Of a stretch of DNA of 42,710 nt, positions 15,841 to 22,936 are shown piece after piece. The position numbers were made by a program, and so were the translations under genes. The stretch comes from a virus. The stretch covers positions 1-42,710 of IMG/VR virus record IMGVR_UViG_3300008448_004691. One strand, given 5' to 3'. The stretch's first letter is position 1. Each line of letters begins with the position of its first letter. The notes below the pieces were generated by a model. It had not been told where the DNA came from, did no database searches, and saw only the letters and a program-made list of their open reading frames with translations.

Positions 15841-18329
15841 GCGAAAAAACTCTCCAATGAAGAAACACGTTCAGTCTTCCAACCAATTGTGTTTACGATT
15901 GTTTTTAATGGTTCAAGATATGCTTTATCAAACTGCGTATCGTAGTCGATATATTTTTCTACGCCAAACTCTTTTGGTAAGACTGTGAGAATAGAAAATA
16001 CATTTTCTTGAACGGGATTTGGAACTTTCATGTAACAGAATTTAGTCTTGTCACCATCCTGAATAAGTTGATACTTCTTAGTCAGTTTATACTTTTTCAG
16101 AAACGCATTAAACATTATCGCACCACGCACATGCATAGGTGTGCCTTTTGAATATAGTTCCGAACTGCTCACATATTTAGACAGGTCACTAACACCACGT
16201 GGAAATGCAATGTCTTCGAATGGAAGAGTTTTGAATTCTTGTTTGAATAATTCAACGAAAGATTGAAACTCTTGTTCATTGCCATTCATCACAATCTTCA
16301 AAGACTCTTTAATCTTCTCACGGCATGACATTGGTGTGGAAGACTTAACGGCTTCAATGCCCATCATCTTCAACTTTGGTTCTGCGAATCGAACACCTTC
16401 AGAATCGTACACGTTTAGAATGTAACGTTTTTTTGCAGTCCAGATGCCTTTGTTTGCGATAACTTCACGCTTCATCTGCATCTTCTGGTCGAATGCATTC
16501 ATGTAGTCTGCTAGTTCTTGGTATGACTTGTCGATGAATGGTTCGAATTTTTCGATACACGCTTTGTTGACGAAATCAACAATCGTTTCAACTTTCGTTT
16601 CACTCTTCGATCCGTAGACCATATGTACCAGCGGACCAAGATTGACGTATACAGAGTCCGTGTCCGATGCGATAACATAATCAATATCCTTAGTCTTCAA
16701 TAGTTTGTTTAGATAACTATTCAACTTCATTTCAATCCATCGAATAGCTAGTTGACCAGACAGAGTAATTGCCTCTGCTTGGCGAATGTCAAAGAACCTA
16801 AAGTATTGATTACCAAGTGCGCCATAAGCGGAGTTCAATTGTACTTTCTTTGCGAGTTGCAAGTTCTTGTACTTTGAAATCTGATTTGTTATTTCACGTT
16901 TACGTTCTTTATCAGTTTCTTTTTCGTAAGCCTTTTGTGCCTCGATCATTTTCTTTTTGTACAATGAACGATCATCATACATGCGTTGCATCATAGCAGG
17001 CAAGAAGCCTTGCTTGTCACGCTTGAAGTAATGGCCATTGGCTGCCATGCAATATTCACCTTGTGCTTGATACTCACCATCTAGCAAATTATCAATAGAG
17101 ATACTTGTGTGGCGACCTTCAACAATTGTTTCCGGTGAAACATTGTACTGCATAATCAAGTGTGGATACAATGAGTTCAAGTCAAATGACACAACCCATT
17201 CGTGCATACCAACGATTGGGTCTTTCACATAAGCGCCAGCATACTGTTCATCTTTTGCGGTATGAACATTCTGTGGCACAACAATATTTTGTTCAATCAA
17301 TTCGTTATGAATCAAAGTATCCCACATGCGTACTTGTGTGAACACATCGGTGTAATTAACTTTAGCATCGTATGCGAGGGCAAGCGCCATGTCAATCAAT
17401 TGCATCTTAGCATCAATACGATCCACAAGTTCAACGTCATGGATGTTGTACTCAATAAACTTTTGAAAGTTTGTTCGATATAACTGATGTAGACTTTCAA
17501 CTTCAGAGTAGTCAAGTTTCTTCTCACCAAGTTCTAGATACGCAATGTGATTGAGACTAAAACTTTCTTGCTGTGAGTATGTAAACTTCTTGTACAATTC
17601 AATGTAATCAAGAATAGCAATACCCACCAAATCGAATGCTACTTGTTGTTTGTTGTGAATCGTAGTTGTACGTTCACCGATTCTACGGAATGGTGATAGA
17701 CGCTTTGCAGTATTGTCGCCCATGAGTCTTGTGATACGATTGTTCAGATATGGAATATCAAAGAATTGAATGTTCCAACCAGTCACAATGTCTGGTGATG
17801 TTTCTTCCCACATGTCAAGAAAGCGCATGATGAGATTATTTTCATCACGACACTTCATGTATGTTACATCATCACGATAGTTATCATAGTCACCACAGCC
17901 AAACACATAGAAGTGTCCTGATATCTTAAATGTGATTGCAGTGATTGGCTCACTCGCAGATGCAGGTTCAGGAAAACCATTTTCAGAACCAACCTCAATG
18001 TCGATGTTCGCAATCTTAATTTGGTCTGGATCATAATCTAATTTGCCTGGATACGCTTCATTGATATAAACGTATGGAAAGTTTGTTGAGCCATACACTT
18101 TGAAGTTGTCAACATCTTCATAACGTTTCATAAACTCTGTTGCGTCACGCATTGTGCCTTGCGATACTGCCGCAAGCGATTGGCCATCTAATGTTCGATA
18201 ATCACCATCTTTAGATTGTAGATATAACGTTGGATTGTATTCGACCTTATCGGTAAATCGTTTGCCGTTGTTGTATCCACGAACAAGAATGTTGTTGCCG
18301 AGTTTAGAAAAATGCGTATAAAATTTCAT
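15837..18329 (-). CDS. 43: Family B DNA polymerase (T4 gp43)
   Basis: An 830-residue replicative polymerase with proofreading. Exonuclease motifs: Exo I NIDIE (D110, E112), Exo II GWNIQFFDIPYL and Exo III YNIHDVEL. Polymerase motifs: A DLNSLYPHL, B KKVQLNSAYGALGN and C ASDTDSVYV, with both catalytic aspartates. The motifs are complete and no inteins or frameshifts are seen. The C-terminus WKTERVSSLESFFA resembles the clamp-binding tail of T4-type polymerases. The start overlaps the stop of the Sm-like gene as TAATG. Confidence 0.97.
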   Translation of the reverse strand: MKFYTHFSKLGNNILVRGYNNGKRFTDKVEYNPTLYLQSKDGDYRTLDGQSLAAVSQGTMRDATEFMKRYEDVDNFKVYGSTNFPYVYINEAYPGKLDYDPDQIKIANIDIEVGSENGFPEPASASEPITAITFKISGHFYVFGCGDYDNYRDDVTYMKCRDENNLIMRFLDMWEETSPDIVTGWNIQFFDIPYLNNRITRLMGDNTAKRLSPFRRIGERTTTIHNKQQVAFDLVGIAILDYIELYKKFTYSQQESFSLNHIAYLELGEKKLDYSEVESLHQLYRTNFQKFIEYNIHDVELVDRIDAKMQLIDMALALAYDAKVNYTDVFTQVRMWDTLIHNELIEQNIVVPQNVHTAKDEQYAGAYVKDPIVGMHEWVVSFDLNSLYPHLIMQYNVSPETIVEGRHTSISIDNLLDGEYQAQGEYCMAANGHYFKRDKQGFLPAMMQRMYDDRSLYKKKMIEAQKAYEKETDKERKREITNQISKYKNLQLAKKVQLNSAYGALGNQYFRFFDIRQAEAITLSGQLAIRWIEMKLNSYLNKLLKTKDIDYVIASDTDSVYVNLGPLVHMVYGSKSETKVETIVDFVNKACIEKFEPFIDKSYQELADYMNAFDQKMQMKREVIANKGIWTAKKRYILNVYDSEGVRFAEPKLKMMGIEAVKSSTPMSCREKIKESLKIVMNGNEQEFQSFVELFKQEFKTLPFEDIAFPRGVSDLSKYVSSSELYSKGTPMHVRGAIMFNAFLKKYKLTKKYQLIQDGDKTKFCYMKVPNPVQENVFSILTVLPKEFGVEKYIDYDTQFDKAYLEPLKTIVNTIGWKTERVSSLESFFA

Positions 18330-18631
18330 TAAGTAATAATGCCTTGAGTCGGTGGCAGGACAATTCCTGATCCGTATATCTCATTATACTTGTTTTTTAT
18401 CTCTTGTGCAACTGATACGTTGTAAATTACATGGTTAGGATTAAACTCTACCACTTTTTGTTCGGAGAAGATTAAAAGAGGTTGCATTTGCAAAGCGGCT
18501 TTGCCAGCTTGATTCATACCAATAGCAAGAACACATGGGTTCTCTACACGATACTTATCCGCAGTCTCTTCTACAATATCACCAACAATTTCTTCACCTG
18601 TTGATAATTTCAAAATTCTTAAGTTTGCCAT
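18329..18631 (-). CDS. Sm-like (LSm) phage protein, copy 1
   Basis: A 100-residue protein from the ATG at 18631, preceded by AGGAT; longer in-frame starts run back through a terminator and are rejected. The first 35 residues (LRILKLSTGEEIVGDIVEE) fit an Sm1-type strand pattern, and the rest continues with short strands and a C-terminal helix. An Sm-like protein of putative cyanophage origin has been solved by crystallography (from memory), and this family looks the same. It is a paralogue of 38418-38810. It is coupled to DNA polymerase (TAATG). RNA binding is possible but not shown. Confidence 0.7.
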   Translation of the reverse strand: MANLRILKLSTGEEIVGDIVEETADKYRVENPCVLAIGMNQAGKAALQMQPLLIFSEQKVVEFNPNHVIYNVSVAQEIKNKYNEIYGSGIVLPPTQGIIT

Positions 18632-18649
18632 TTTATATCCTATAATAAA

Positions 18650-18670
18650 ATGGGGGCATTGCGCCCCCAT
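18650..18670 (-). terminator. Rho-independent terminator after the Hsp20 unit
   Basis: A perfect 8-bp stem (ATGGGGGC/GCCCCCAT) with a 5-base loop, followed by TTTATTAT on the minus strand. It closes the unit phasin-like, Hsp20, micro-ORF. No separate promoter is visible before the polymerase operon, so some readthrough is likely. Confidence 0.85.
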
Positions 18671-18674
18671 GTGT

Positions 18675-18758
18675 TTATTTAAAACGCTCTGCTTTATGTC
18701 TCTTTGCGTCTTGAATTGCTTCAAGTAAAGCAATAAAGAAGTTTTTTATTGATTTCAT
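18675..18758 (-). CDS. 27-residue micro-protein coupled to Hsp20
   Basis: An ORF of 27 codons begins MKSIKNFFIALLEAIQDAK and ends HKAERFK. Its ATG overlaps the TGA stop of hsp20 (ATGA at 18758-18755), a classic coupling signal, and its stop lies just before a terminator. The peptide would form a single amphipathic helix with a hydrophobic first half and a basic end. The function is unknown; a membrane-active or chaperone-associated peptide is possible. Confidence 0.6.
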   Translation of the reverse strand: MKSIKNFFIALLEAIQDAKRHKAERFK

Positions 18759-19264
18759 AATTCATCCTCAGTTAAATATTGCTGAGATGATTTTTTAGTT
18801 TTAGGCGCAGTATCAACTGTGTCTTTAACTTCAATCTTCTTTGGCTTCTTATGTTCTGGAATGATTCGTTCCAAAGCAATCTTCAACATACCATTAATCA
18901 AAGCGGCATCTTGAATTTCGATTTGGTCATCAAGTGCGAATGTGCGAGTGAACGCACGATTAGCAATACCCTTGAACAAGAAATTATCTCCATCATCTTT
19001 TGTGTTACCGGCAACAATTAGTTTGTTGTCTTCTAAAGTGATATCGATTTCCTGTTTACCAAAACCAGCAACCGCAATTTCAATGACGTATGTATTGTCA
19101 CCAGTCTTGCGAATGTTGTAAGGTGGGTAGTTAGGAATGTTCTTAGTCACATCATCATGTATTTTTGCTAGTCGATTGAATTGCTCATCGAAGCCAACAA
19201 AGAATTTATCAAAATCTTTGAAACCTTGTCCGCCAAAAAGTGCGGGAATTGGTGTGTGTCCCAT
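18755..19264 (-). CDS. hsp20: Small heat-shock protein (Hsp20/IbpA family)
   Basis: A 169-residue alpha-crystallin-type chaperone from the ATG at 19264 with AGGAG upstream; a longer start is not supported. The N-terminal region MGHTPIPALFGGQGFKDF is aromatic-rich, the alpha-crystallin domain runs from about PPYNIRKTGDNTYVIEIAV to MLKIALERIIPE, and the I-x-I-like tail is followed by a Lys-rich end. Small Hsps hold unfolding proteins and are common in aquatic T4-like phages. It is in a unit driven from a late promoter, so a virion-assembly role is plausible (inference). Confidence 0.92.
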   Translation of the reverse strand: MGHTPIPALFGGQGFKDFDKFFVGFDEQFNRLAKIHDDVTKNIPNYPPYNIRKTGDNTYVIEIAVAGFGKQEIDITLEDNKLIVAGNTKDDGDNFLFKGIANRAFTRTFALDDQIEIQDAALINGMLKIALERIIPEHKKPKKIEVKDTVDTAPKTKKSSQQYLTEDEL

Positions 19265-19277
19265 TTTGTATCTCCTC

Positions 19278-19505
19278 TTACTTATTTTTTGAAAACGCTT
19301 TTTTAGCGTCAAAAGTGTATGCAGACATGCCAAGAGTTGTAAAAAACTTATTGACTTCTACTGCAACAGCTTTTGCGTAAAGTGTTTGCGCTTCAATGAA
19401 AGTGTTGAGGGGTTTTGCAAGTTCTTCATTCTTGACGAATGTTTTGACGAATTGCGTTTTTGTGCCTTGAAAAGTATCGATAGCACTATTGATGTTTTGT
19501 AACAT
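19278..19505 (-). CDS. Phasin-like small helical protein
   Basis: A 75-residue protein with AGGAG before the ATG. It is almost all helix, with the pattern of phasins (QGTKTQFVKTFVKNEELAK, then AQTLYAKAVAVEVNKFF). Phasins coat polyhydroxyalkanoate granules in bacteria and can act as chaperones. The assignment is by pattern only. It lies between a structured leader RNA and hsp20, which suggests a shared proteostasis or membrane role. Confidence 0.45.
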   Translation of the reverse strand: MLQNINSAIDTFQGTKTQFVKTFVKNEELAKPLNTFIEAQTLYAKAVAVEVNKFFTTLGMSAYTFDAKKAFSKNK

Positions 19506-19527
19506 AGTTTCTCCTATTAAGCGAGTT

Positions 19528-19559
19528 AAAAAATAAAATTGATACCCCGAAGGCGTATC
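19528..19559 (-). terminator. UUCG-loop intrinsic terminator in the leader RNA
   Basis: GATAC-G-CC, a C(TTCG)G tetraloop and GG-GTATC form a stable stem with one bulged G, followed by AATTTTATTTTTT. C(UUCG)G loops are typical of T4-type terminators. It lies upstream of the phasin-like ATG, so it controls that unit or ends a small RNA. Confidence 0.85.
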
Positions 19560-19661
19560 ATTAAAGTCCTGCTTACTGGCTACAGGGGCACCATATCGTT
19601 GTGCCAGCTTTAGACGCTCCTAAGGTAGAAGAGCCATTTACGTTCCCATCCCTGAGATACG
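19528..19661 (-). ncRNA. Structured, switch-like RNA element
   Basis: A stretch richer in G+C than its flanks, lying between the winged-helix and phasin-like genes. On the minus strand it can fold as a closing helix P1 (CGTATC 19661-19656 with GATACG 19559-19554), a hairpin P2 (GCTCTT/AGGAGC, 19634-19616, 7-base loop) and a long P3 (TAAAG-CTGGC-ACA with TGT-A-GCCAG and CTTTA; 19612-19600 with 19584-19562). CAGGG (19655-19651) could also pair with CCCTG in the P3 loop. The 3' strand of P1 is also the 5' arm of the terminator, so the two are exclusive. I cannot match it to a known riboswitch class. It may be a leader switch or an independent small RNA. Confidence 0.6.
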
Positions 19662-19663
19662 TT

Positions 19664-19671
19664 TATTTATA
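19664..19671 (-). promoter_or_regulatory. T4-type late promoter TATAAATA
   Basis: Exact late consensus just after the stop of the winged-helix gene. The predicted start near 19658 would lie inside the 5' strand of P1 of the RNA element, so late transcripts may lack a complete P1 while readthrough transcripts keep it. Confidence 0.8.
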
Positions 19672-19676
19672 ACAGA

Positions 19677-19904
19677 TTAAGCCTGTCCAACCATTCTACG
19701 TGAAACAAAATATGTTGTATTACCTTCTGTGTTCATTGCTGTACGAACTTTGTAACCGCACTGGCGCAAGTCACTCATACGGGCACGAAGGTTTTTAACG
19801 CCAAACAAAGACCTTGCTTGGGGTGCAGAGATTCCACGACCTGTACCACGCAAGTACGATACCAAGAGTTCTGTCTGTGTTTTGCTAGAATTTACAAATG
19901 CCAT
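19677..19904 (-). CDS. Small winged-helix DNA-binding protein
   Basis: A 75-residue basic protein with GAGG before the ATG. The order QTELLVSYLRGTGRGIS, APQARSLFGVKNLRARMSDL, RQCGYKVRT and a final TYFVSRRM hairpin fits a winged helix-turn-helix in which NLRARMSDLR is the recognition helix. Similar small proteins occur in T4-like aquatic phages and bacteria (from memory). Probably a transcription regulator; its target is unknown. It ends just before a late promoter. Confidence 0.65.
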   Translation of the reverse strand: MAFVNSSKTQTELLVSYLRGTGRGISAPQARSLFGVKNLRARMSDLRQCGYKVRTAMNTEGNTTYFVSRRMVGQA

Positions 19905-19946
19905 TTTATATACCTCATCAATTAATGATAAAAAATTTACTAAGAA

Positions 19947-20198
19947 TTATTTCTTAGCTTCTGATTTAGCTTCCGCTTTATTAGCTTCTGCTTTTTTAGC
20001 CTCTGCTCGTTCGGCTTTCTCTTTTGGAGTAATCACTTTAGGACGTGGTTTCTCTTTAGAGTCTGCTTTAGCGGCAGGTGCTGATGCTGTTGTTGCAGGT
20101 TTGTCAGCAGGTTTCTTTTCTGCTGGTTTGTCTGCCGCAACGGCAACTAGGGAGAGAGTAGTCAATGCTACTGCTGTCAATACTGTCATGGATTTCAT
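19947..20198 (-). CDS. Small exported Lys/Ala/Pro-rich protein
   Basis: An 83-residue protein with a clear Sec signal peptide (MKSMTVLTAVALTTLSLVAVAA, cut after an AxA-like VAA near residue 22; quoted in parts). The mature part is almost only Lys, Ala, Pro and Glu, rather like the extended arms of TolA or histone-H1-like bacterial proteins. It would be an extended or helical basic peptide in the periplasm. AGGAG precedes the ATG and a host-type promoter drives it, suggesting early expression. Function unknown; envelope modification or superinfection control are possibilities. Composition is unlike its neighbours and suggests capture from a host. Confidence 0.6.
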   Translation of the reverse strand: MKSMTVLTAVALTTLSLVAVAADKPAEKKPADKPATTASAPAAKADSKEKPRPKVITPKEKAERAEAKKAEANKAEAKSEAKK

Positions 20199-20226
20199 AA
20201 AATCTCCTAATTTATTTCAAGATAAC

Positions 20227-20255
20227 ATTATCTCACATTATACAACGTTTGTCAA
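20227..20255 (-). promoter_or_regulatory. Sigma70 promoter for the exported small protein
   Basis: TTGACA at 20255-20250, 17 bases, GATAAT at 20232-20227 with a TG two bases upstream. The -35 box contains the TGA stop codon of dps. An alternative TATAAT lies in the spacer, only 7 bases from the -35. Confidence 0.75.
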
Positions 20256-20689
20256 GCCCTGATAGTTGACCTAATCATCCATGCATGTTTATTGAATGCA
20301 TCTTGACGCTCTGCCATAAAGTTACTTATGTTGTGGCAACGTTCTTGTTCTGCAAGTTCGTATGTACGTTGAATGCTTGTCAGCATTGTTGGAATATCAT
20401 CTAATAATCTTTGCATCATCACTTCTGCTGGTGGCACAGTTTCGTCACCTTGGATTTGTGATAACTGAATGAAGCGATTAAAACTTCCTGGTGCATATGA
20501 ATCCAATGTTCGAATCTCTTCTGCAATTTTATCCACAACACCATACACTTCAGTATAGATGTTTTCTAAAAAATCGTGATACTGAGGGAAGTTAGGACCA
20601 GTTACGTTCCAATGGTAGTAATGCGCCTTCAGATAAAATGCGTAGTGGTTCGCTAAAGACACTTTTAGTGATTGTACTAGTTCTTCCAT
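20252..20689 (-). CDS. dps: Dps-like ferritin (DNA-protection protein)
   Basis: A 145-residue Dps family protein with the complete ferroxidase site: H26, H38, D53 and E57, spaced exactly as H51, H63, D78 and E82 in E. coli Dps (HWNVTGPNF, YHDF, VDKIAEEIR). Dps dodecamers oxidise and store iron with H2O2 and shield DNA. The basic N-terminal tail of E. coli Dps is absent, so direct DNA binding is less certain. It begins one base after regA, the last gene of the clamp-loader operon, so it is expressed with the replisome. Confidence 0.9.
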   Translation of the reverse strand: MEELVQSLKVSLANHYAFYLKAHYYHWNVTGPNFPQYHDFLENIYTEVYGVVDKIAEEIRTLDSYAPGSFNRFIQLSQIQGDETVPPAEVMMQRLLDDIPTMLTSIQRTYELAEQERCHNISNFMAERQDAFNKHAWMIRSTIRA

Positions 20690-20690
20690 T

Positions 20691-21104
20691 TTATTCCATT
20701 TCCCTCTTTTTATTTCCGATATTATATTTAGCAGTTAAAAGCCATTCATTTTTTTCTTTATAAGATATGATTTTGATTTGAGACAATGGTGCTATAGGCT
20801 CTTCAACGTTTGTTGCCCTAGGAACAATTTCAATTAATCCCCATTCGGCTAATAGCTTTGCAATTGTGTTTCTTCTCGCTAAATCATTTTCTTCAAAGTC
20901 GGTTGGTTTACCATCTAATGCAAATAACTCTTTAAAATGTACAATATAATATTTACCTTTTTTGTGTAAAATATGACATGACTGGTATAGTGTTTTATCT
21001 TTACGTGACGCAACGCCAATACGGGTTAGTGTTTCTTTTACTTTTAAGAAATCGTCTTCTTGTTTTAATCTTATCTCAAGTAAGTCTTCAATGTTCACCG
21101 CCAT
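20691..21104 (-). CDS. regA: RegA translational repressor
   Basis: A 137-residue homologue of T4 RegA: EIRLKQEDDFLKVKETLTRIG, the YQSCHILHKKGKYYIVHFKE core (partly quoted) and AEWGLIEIV are strongly conserved. RegA binds start regions of many early mRNAs, including those of clamp, clamp loader and itself, and stops translation late. It sits downstream of gene 62 with a 17-base overlap, the same order as in T4. The N-terminus is about 6 residues longer than T4 RegA. Confidence 0.95.
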   Translation of the reverse strand: MAVNIEDLLEIRLKQEDDFLKVKETLTRIGVASRKDKTLYQSCHILHKKGKYYIVHFKELFALDGKPTDFEENDLARRNTIAKLLAEWGLIEIVPRATNVEEPIAPLSQIKIISYKEKNEWLLTAKYNIGNKKREME

Positions 21105-21507
21105 TCTTTTTCTCCTTGGACTTCACGCCACCTTTTTGTATTTTTTGTTTCATCATCTGGAGTTGATCTGACGTTATAAGATTCTGCACTTGTTTAGCTT
21201 TAGCATAACTATAGCCAAAATATTCAGAAATCACATTAATGTCTTCAACTACTTCATTCTTAAACCACTTGCTAAAGCGTTTTCGTGGCCTGATGGTATT
21301 TAGTAAATACAAAAATTGAGGTTTGTTGTCGAGGAGATGACGGCTGTTCATCTCATTTGCATATAAGATTGTGTCTGAGAAGTAGGATAGTCCTTTATTT
21401 ACGATGTACGCATTGTACGATTTTTCGGCAAGTTCATCATTATCAGTGCCAACCATCATATTTTCTTTTGATTGGTTGATGGCGTTTAGGTAGTCAAATG
21501 GTGTCAT
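21088..21507 (-). CDS. 62: Clamp-loader small subunit (T4 gp62)
   Basis: A 139-residue protein matching gp62 by pattern (TPFDYLNAIN, KSYNAYIVNKGLSYF, LYLLNTIRPRKRFSKW) and position between gene 44 and regA. In the T4 clamp loader one gp62 joins four gp44 subunits to open the gp45 ring. It is shorter than T4 gp62 (187 residues), as in other aquatic T4-like phages. Its start overlaps the stop of the upstream gene (ATGA). Confidence 0.9.
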   Translation of the reverse strand: MTPFDYLNAINQSKENMMVGTDNDELAEKSYNAYIVNKGLSYFSDTILYANEMNSRHLLDNKPQFLYLLNTIRPRKRFSKWFKNEVVEDINVISEYFGYSYAKAKQVQNLITSDQLQMMKQKIQKGGVKSKEKKNGGEH

Positions 21508-21935
21508 AATGTAATCAATTTCAATGTGTTTACCGGAACTTTATAGAAATATTCTCCATCTTTTACATACTTGTTTTTATTTTCTACAAGAGGACATTGT
21601 AACACAATTTCGGCTTTACAGCAAAACATTCTAGTCAAAATTTTATTTACGGAAAAGAAAAAAGTTGGCAATTCATTTTCAAGTAATTTCTTTTTTCTAC
21701 TAGGAACATTTAATGTGTCAAAAGGAAAATTATCTTTATCCCAATTATTTCTAACTTCTACTTCTGCATATCCAACAACAGTATTGTTTTTTGTTAAAAT
21801 TAAATCTACCCCATATAAATCTGAATTGTCTATGGCATCTATATTTAATTTGGACTTGAAATAATTTTTTACTACAGTTCTGCCAACATCATCATACTTG
21901 TCGTATAGTGAAGGATCAAATTTTTTATTAATCAT
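21504..21935 (-). CDS. Nuclease-fold-like protein inserted between clamp-loader genes
   Basis: A 143-residue protein of unrecognised family. YGVDLIL (D44), then GYAEVEVRNNW (E58, E60) and VPSRKKKLL resemble a PD-(D/E)XK nuclease core, but ExE replaces ExK. It is joined by ATGA overlaps to gene 44 upstream and gene 62 downstream, genes that are adjacent in T4. The sequence is AT-rich even for this genome. A recent insertion that kept the coupling is likely; function unknown. Confidence 0.55.
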   Translation of the reverse strand: MINKKFDPSLYDKYDDVGRTVVKNYFKSKLNIDAIDNSDLYGVDLILTKNNTVVGYAEVEVRNNWDKDNFPFDTLNVPSRKKKLLENELPTFFFSVNKILTRMFCCKAEIVLQCPLVENKNKYVKDGEYFYKVPVNTLKLITL

Positions 21936-22870
21936 TTGAATTCGCAGTCAACCATCACTTCTGTCAAGAAAGCGACAAAGTTAATTTCTTGGTCAACGAC
22001 AAATGCAGACTTGTATTGATAGTCGGCAAGCAATAGAACCATACGTGGAACAGAATCAGGCTTCAAGCATTCGTTGCTGTTATCAAAGATTCGTTTGAAT
22101 AGTACATAAGGTTCATTGTCTAGATTCTCTGCAACCCACTTACGCATACCCGTGAAGTCTTTTGCTTTTAATCTTTCGACTAATGACTTGAAATTGTCAC
22201 TTGAGATATTTGCAAGAATTCCAGTATCGATCTTACCTGTAGCAGAGTAACGTTGCAGTTCATTGAGAACACGCCTCCAATCAGGAAAGTGTTTCATAAT
22301 AAGTTCAGCAACAACCTTCTCTTCAAATTCTACATTTTCTTTTTGCAGAATGCCAGTCATACGTTTCATAAAACGACCAGCAAGTTTTGGCTTGTCTGAT
22401 GCGTTTATCTTAAAATGTACAACGGAGCACCTACTGTGGAGAGGGGCGATGATACGATTAAGAAAGTTGCAAGTAAGGATAAAACCACAATTAGCAGAAA
22501 ACTCTTCCATGAAGTTTCGTAATGCGGGTTGAGTAGATTGCGGATTAAGGTAATCAGCCTCGTCAAGAATAACATATTTACGACCACCAGAGAATGATAC
22601 GGTTGAGGCAAAGTTTTTAATTTCATTTCGCAAGGTATCGATGTTGCCATTCATCGATCCGTTAATAACAATATAAGTACATCCAAGTTCTTCAAGCATA
22701 GCCTTTGCGATAGTAGTTTTACCAACGCCAGGACCGCCCGTAAGAATTAGATTGGGAACGTTCTTTTGCTCAACGAATTGTTGGAACGTAGCCTTTAAGT
22801 CTGCTGGAAGAATTGTCTCTTCAACAGTTTTTGGTCGATACTTTTCGACCCACAAGAAATCTTGTAGCAT
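21932..22870 (-). CDS. 44: Clamp-loader AAA+ subunit (T4 gp44)
   Basis: A 312-residue AAA+ ATPase. Walker A GGPGVGKT at 45-52, Walker B VILDEADYL near 100-107, sensor TCNFLNRI and the SRC arginine finger in PLHSRCS mark a clamp-loader motor. The N-terminus LWVEKYRPKTVEE is the family hallmark. It loads gp45 on primer ends using ATP. It lies downstream of the DsbA-like gene and a hairpin, and begins the 44, nuclease-like, 62, regA, dps operon. Confidence 0.96.
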   Translation of the reverse strand: MLQDFLWVEKYRPKTVEETILPADLKATFQQFVEQKNVPNLILTGGPGVGKTTIAKAMLEELGCTYIVINGSMNGNIDTLRNEIKNFASTVSFSGGRKYVILDEADYLNPQSTQPALRNFMEEFSANCGFILTCNFLNRIIAPLHSRCSVVHFKINASDKPKLAGRFMKRMTGILQKENVEFEEKVVAELIMKHFPDWRRVLNELQRYSATGKIDTGILANISSDNFKSLVERLKAKDFTGMRKWVAENLDNEPYVLFKRIFDNSNECLKPDSVPRMVLLLADYQYKSAFVVDQEINFVAFLTEVMVDCEFK

Positions 22871-22899
22871 GTGTTCACCTTATCATAACATAAAAATAT

Positions 22900-22924
22900 A
22901 TTCTAACACATTGCATGTTAGAAT
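22900..22924 (-). terminator. AT-rich hairpin between DsbA-like gene and gene 44
   Basis: A perfect 9-bp inverted repeat (ATTCTAACA/TGTTAGAAT) with a 7-base loop, followed by ATATTTTTAT on the minus strand. Probably a weak or partial terminator, or an operator; a -10-like TAGAAT lies in the distal arm. Confidence 0.55.
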
Positions 22925-22936
22925 GCAAACTGAGTG

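Noticed and set aside
19617-19628. CTCCTAAGGTAG resembles a conserved 23S rRNA segment and the I-CeuI site
   Set aside because: The match stops after a few bases and no flanking rRNA sequence is present.
19506-19640. An open frame through the RNA element in phase with the phasin-like gene (KLAQRYGAPVASKQ and so on)
   Set aside because: It is interrupted by an in-frame TAG, has no start codon after it, and contains a clear intrinsic terminator. I treat it as RNA, though a decayed coding remnant is possible.
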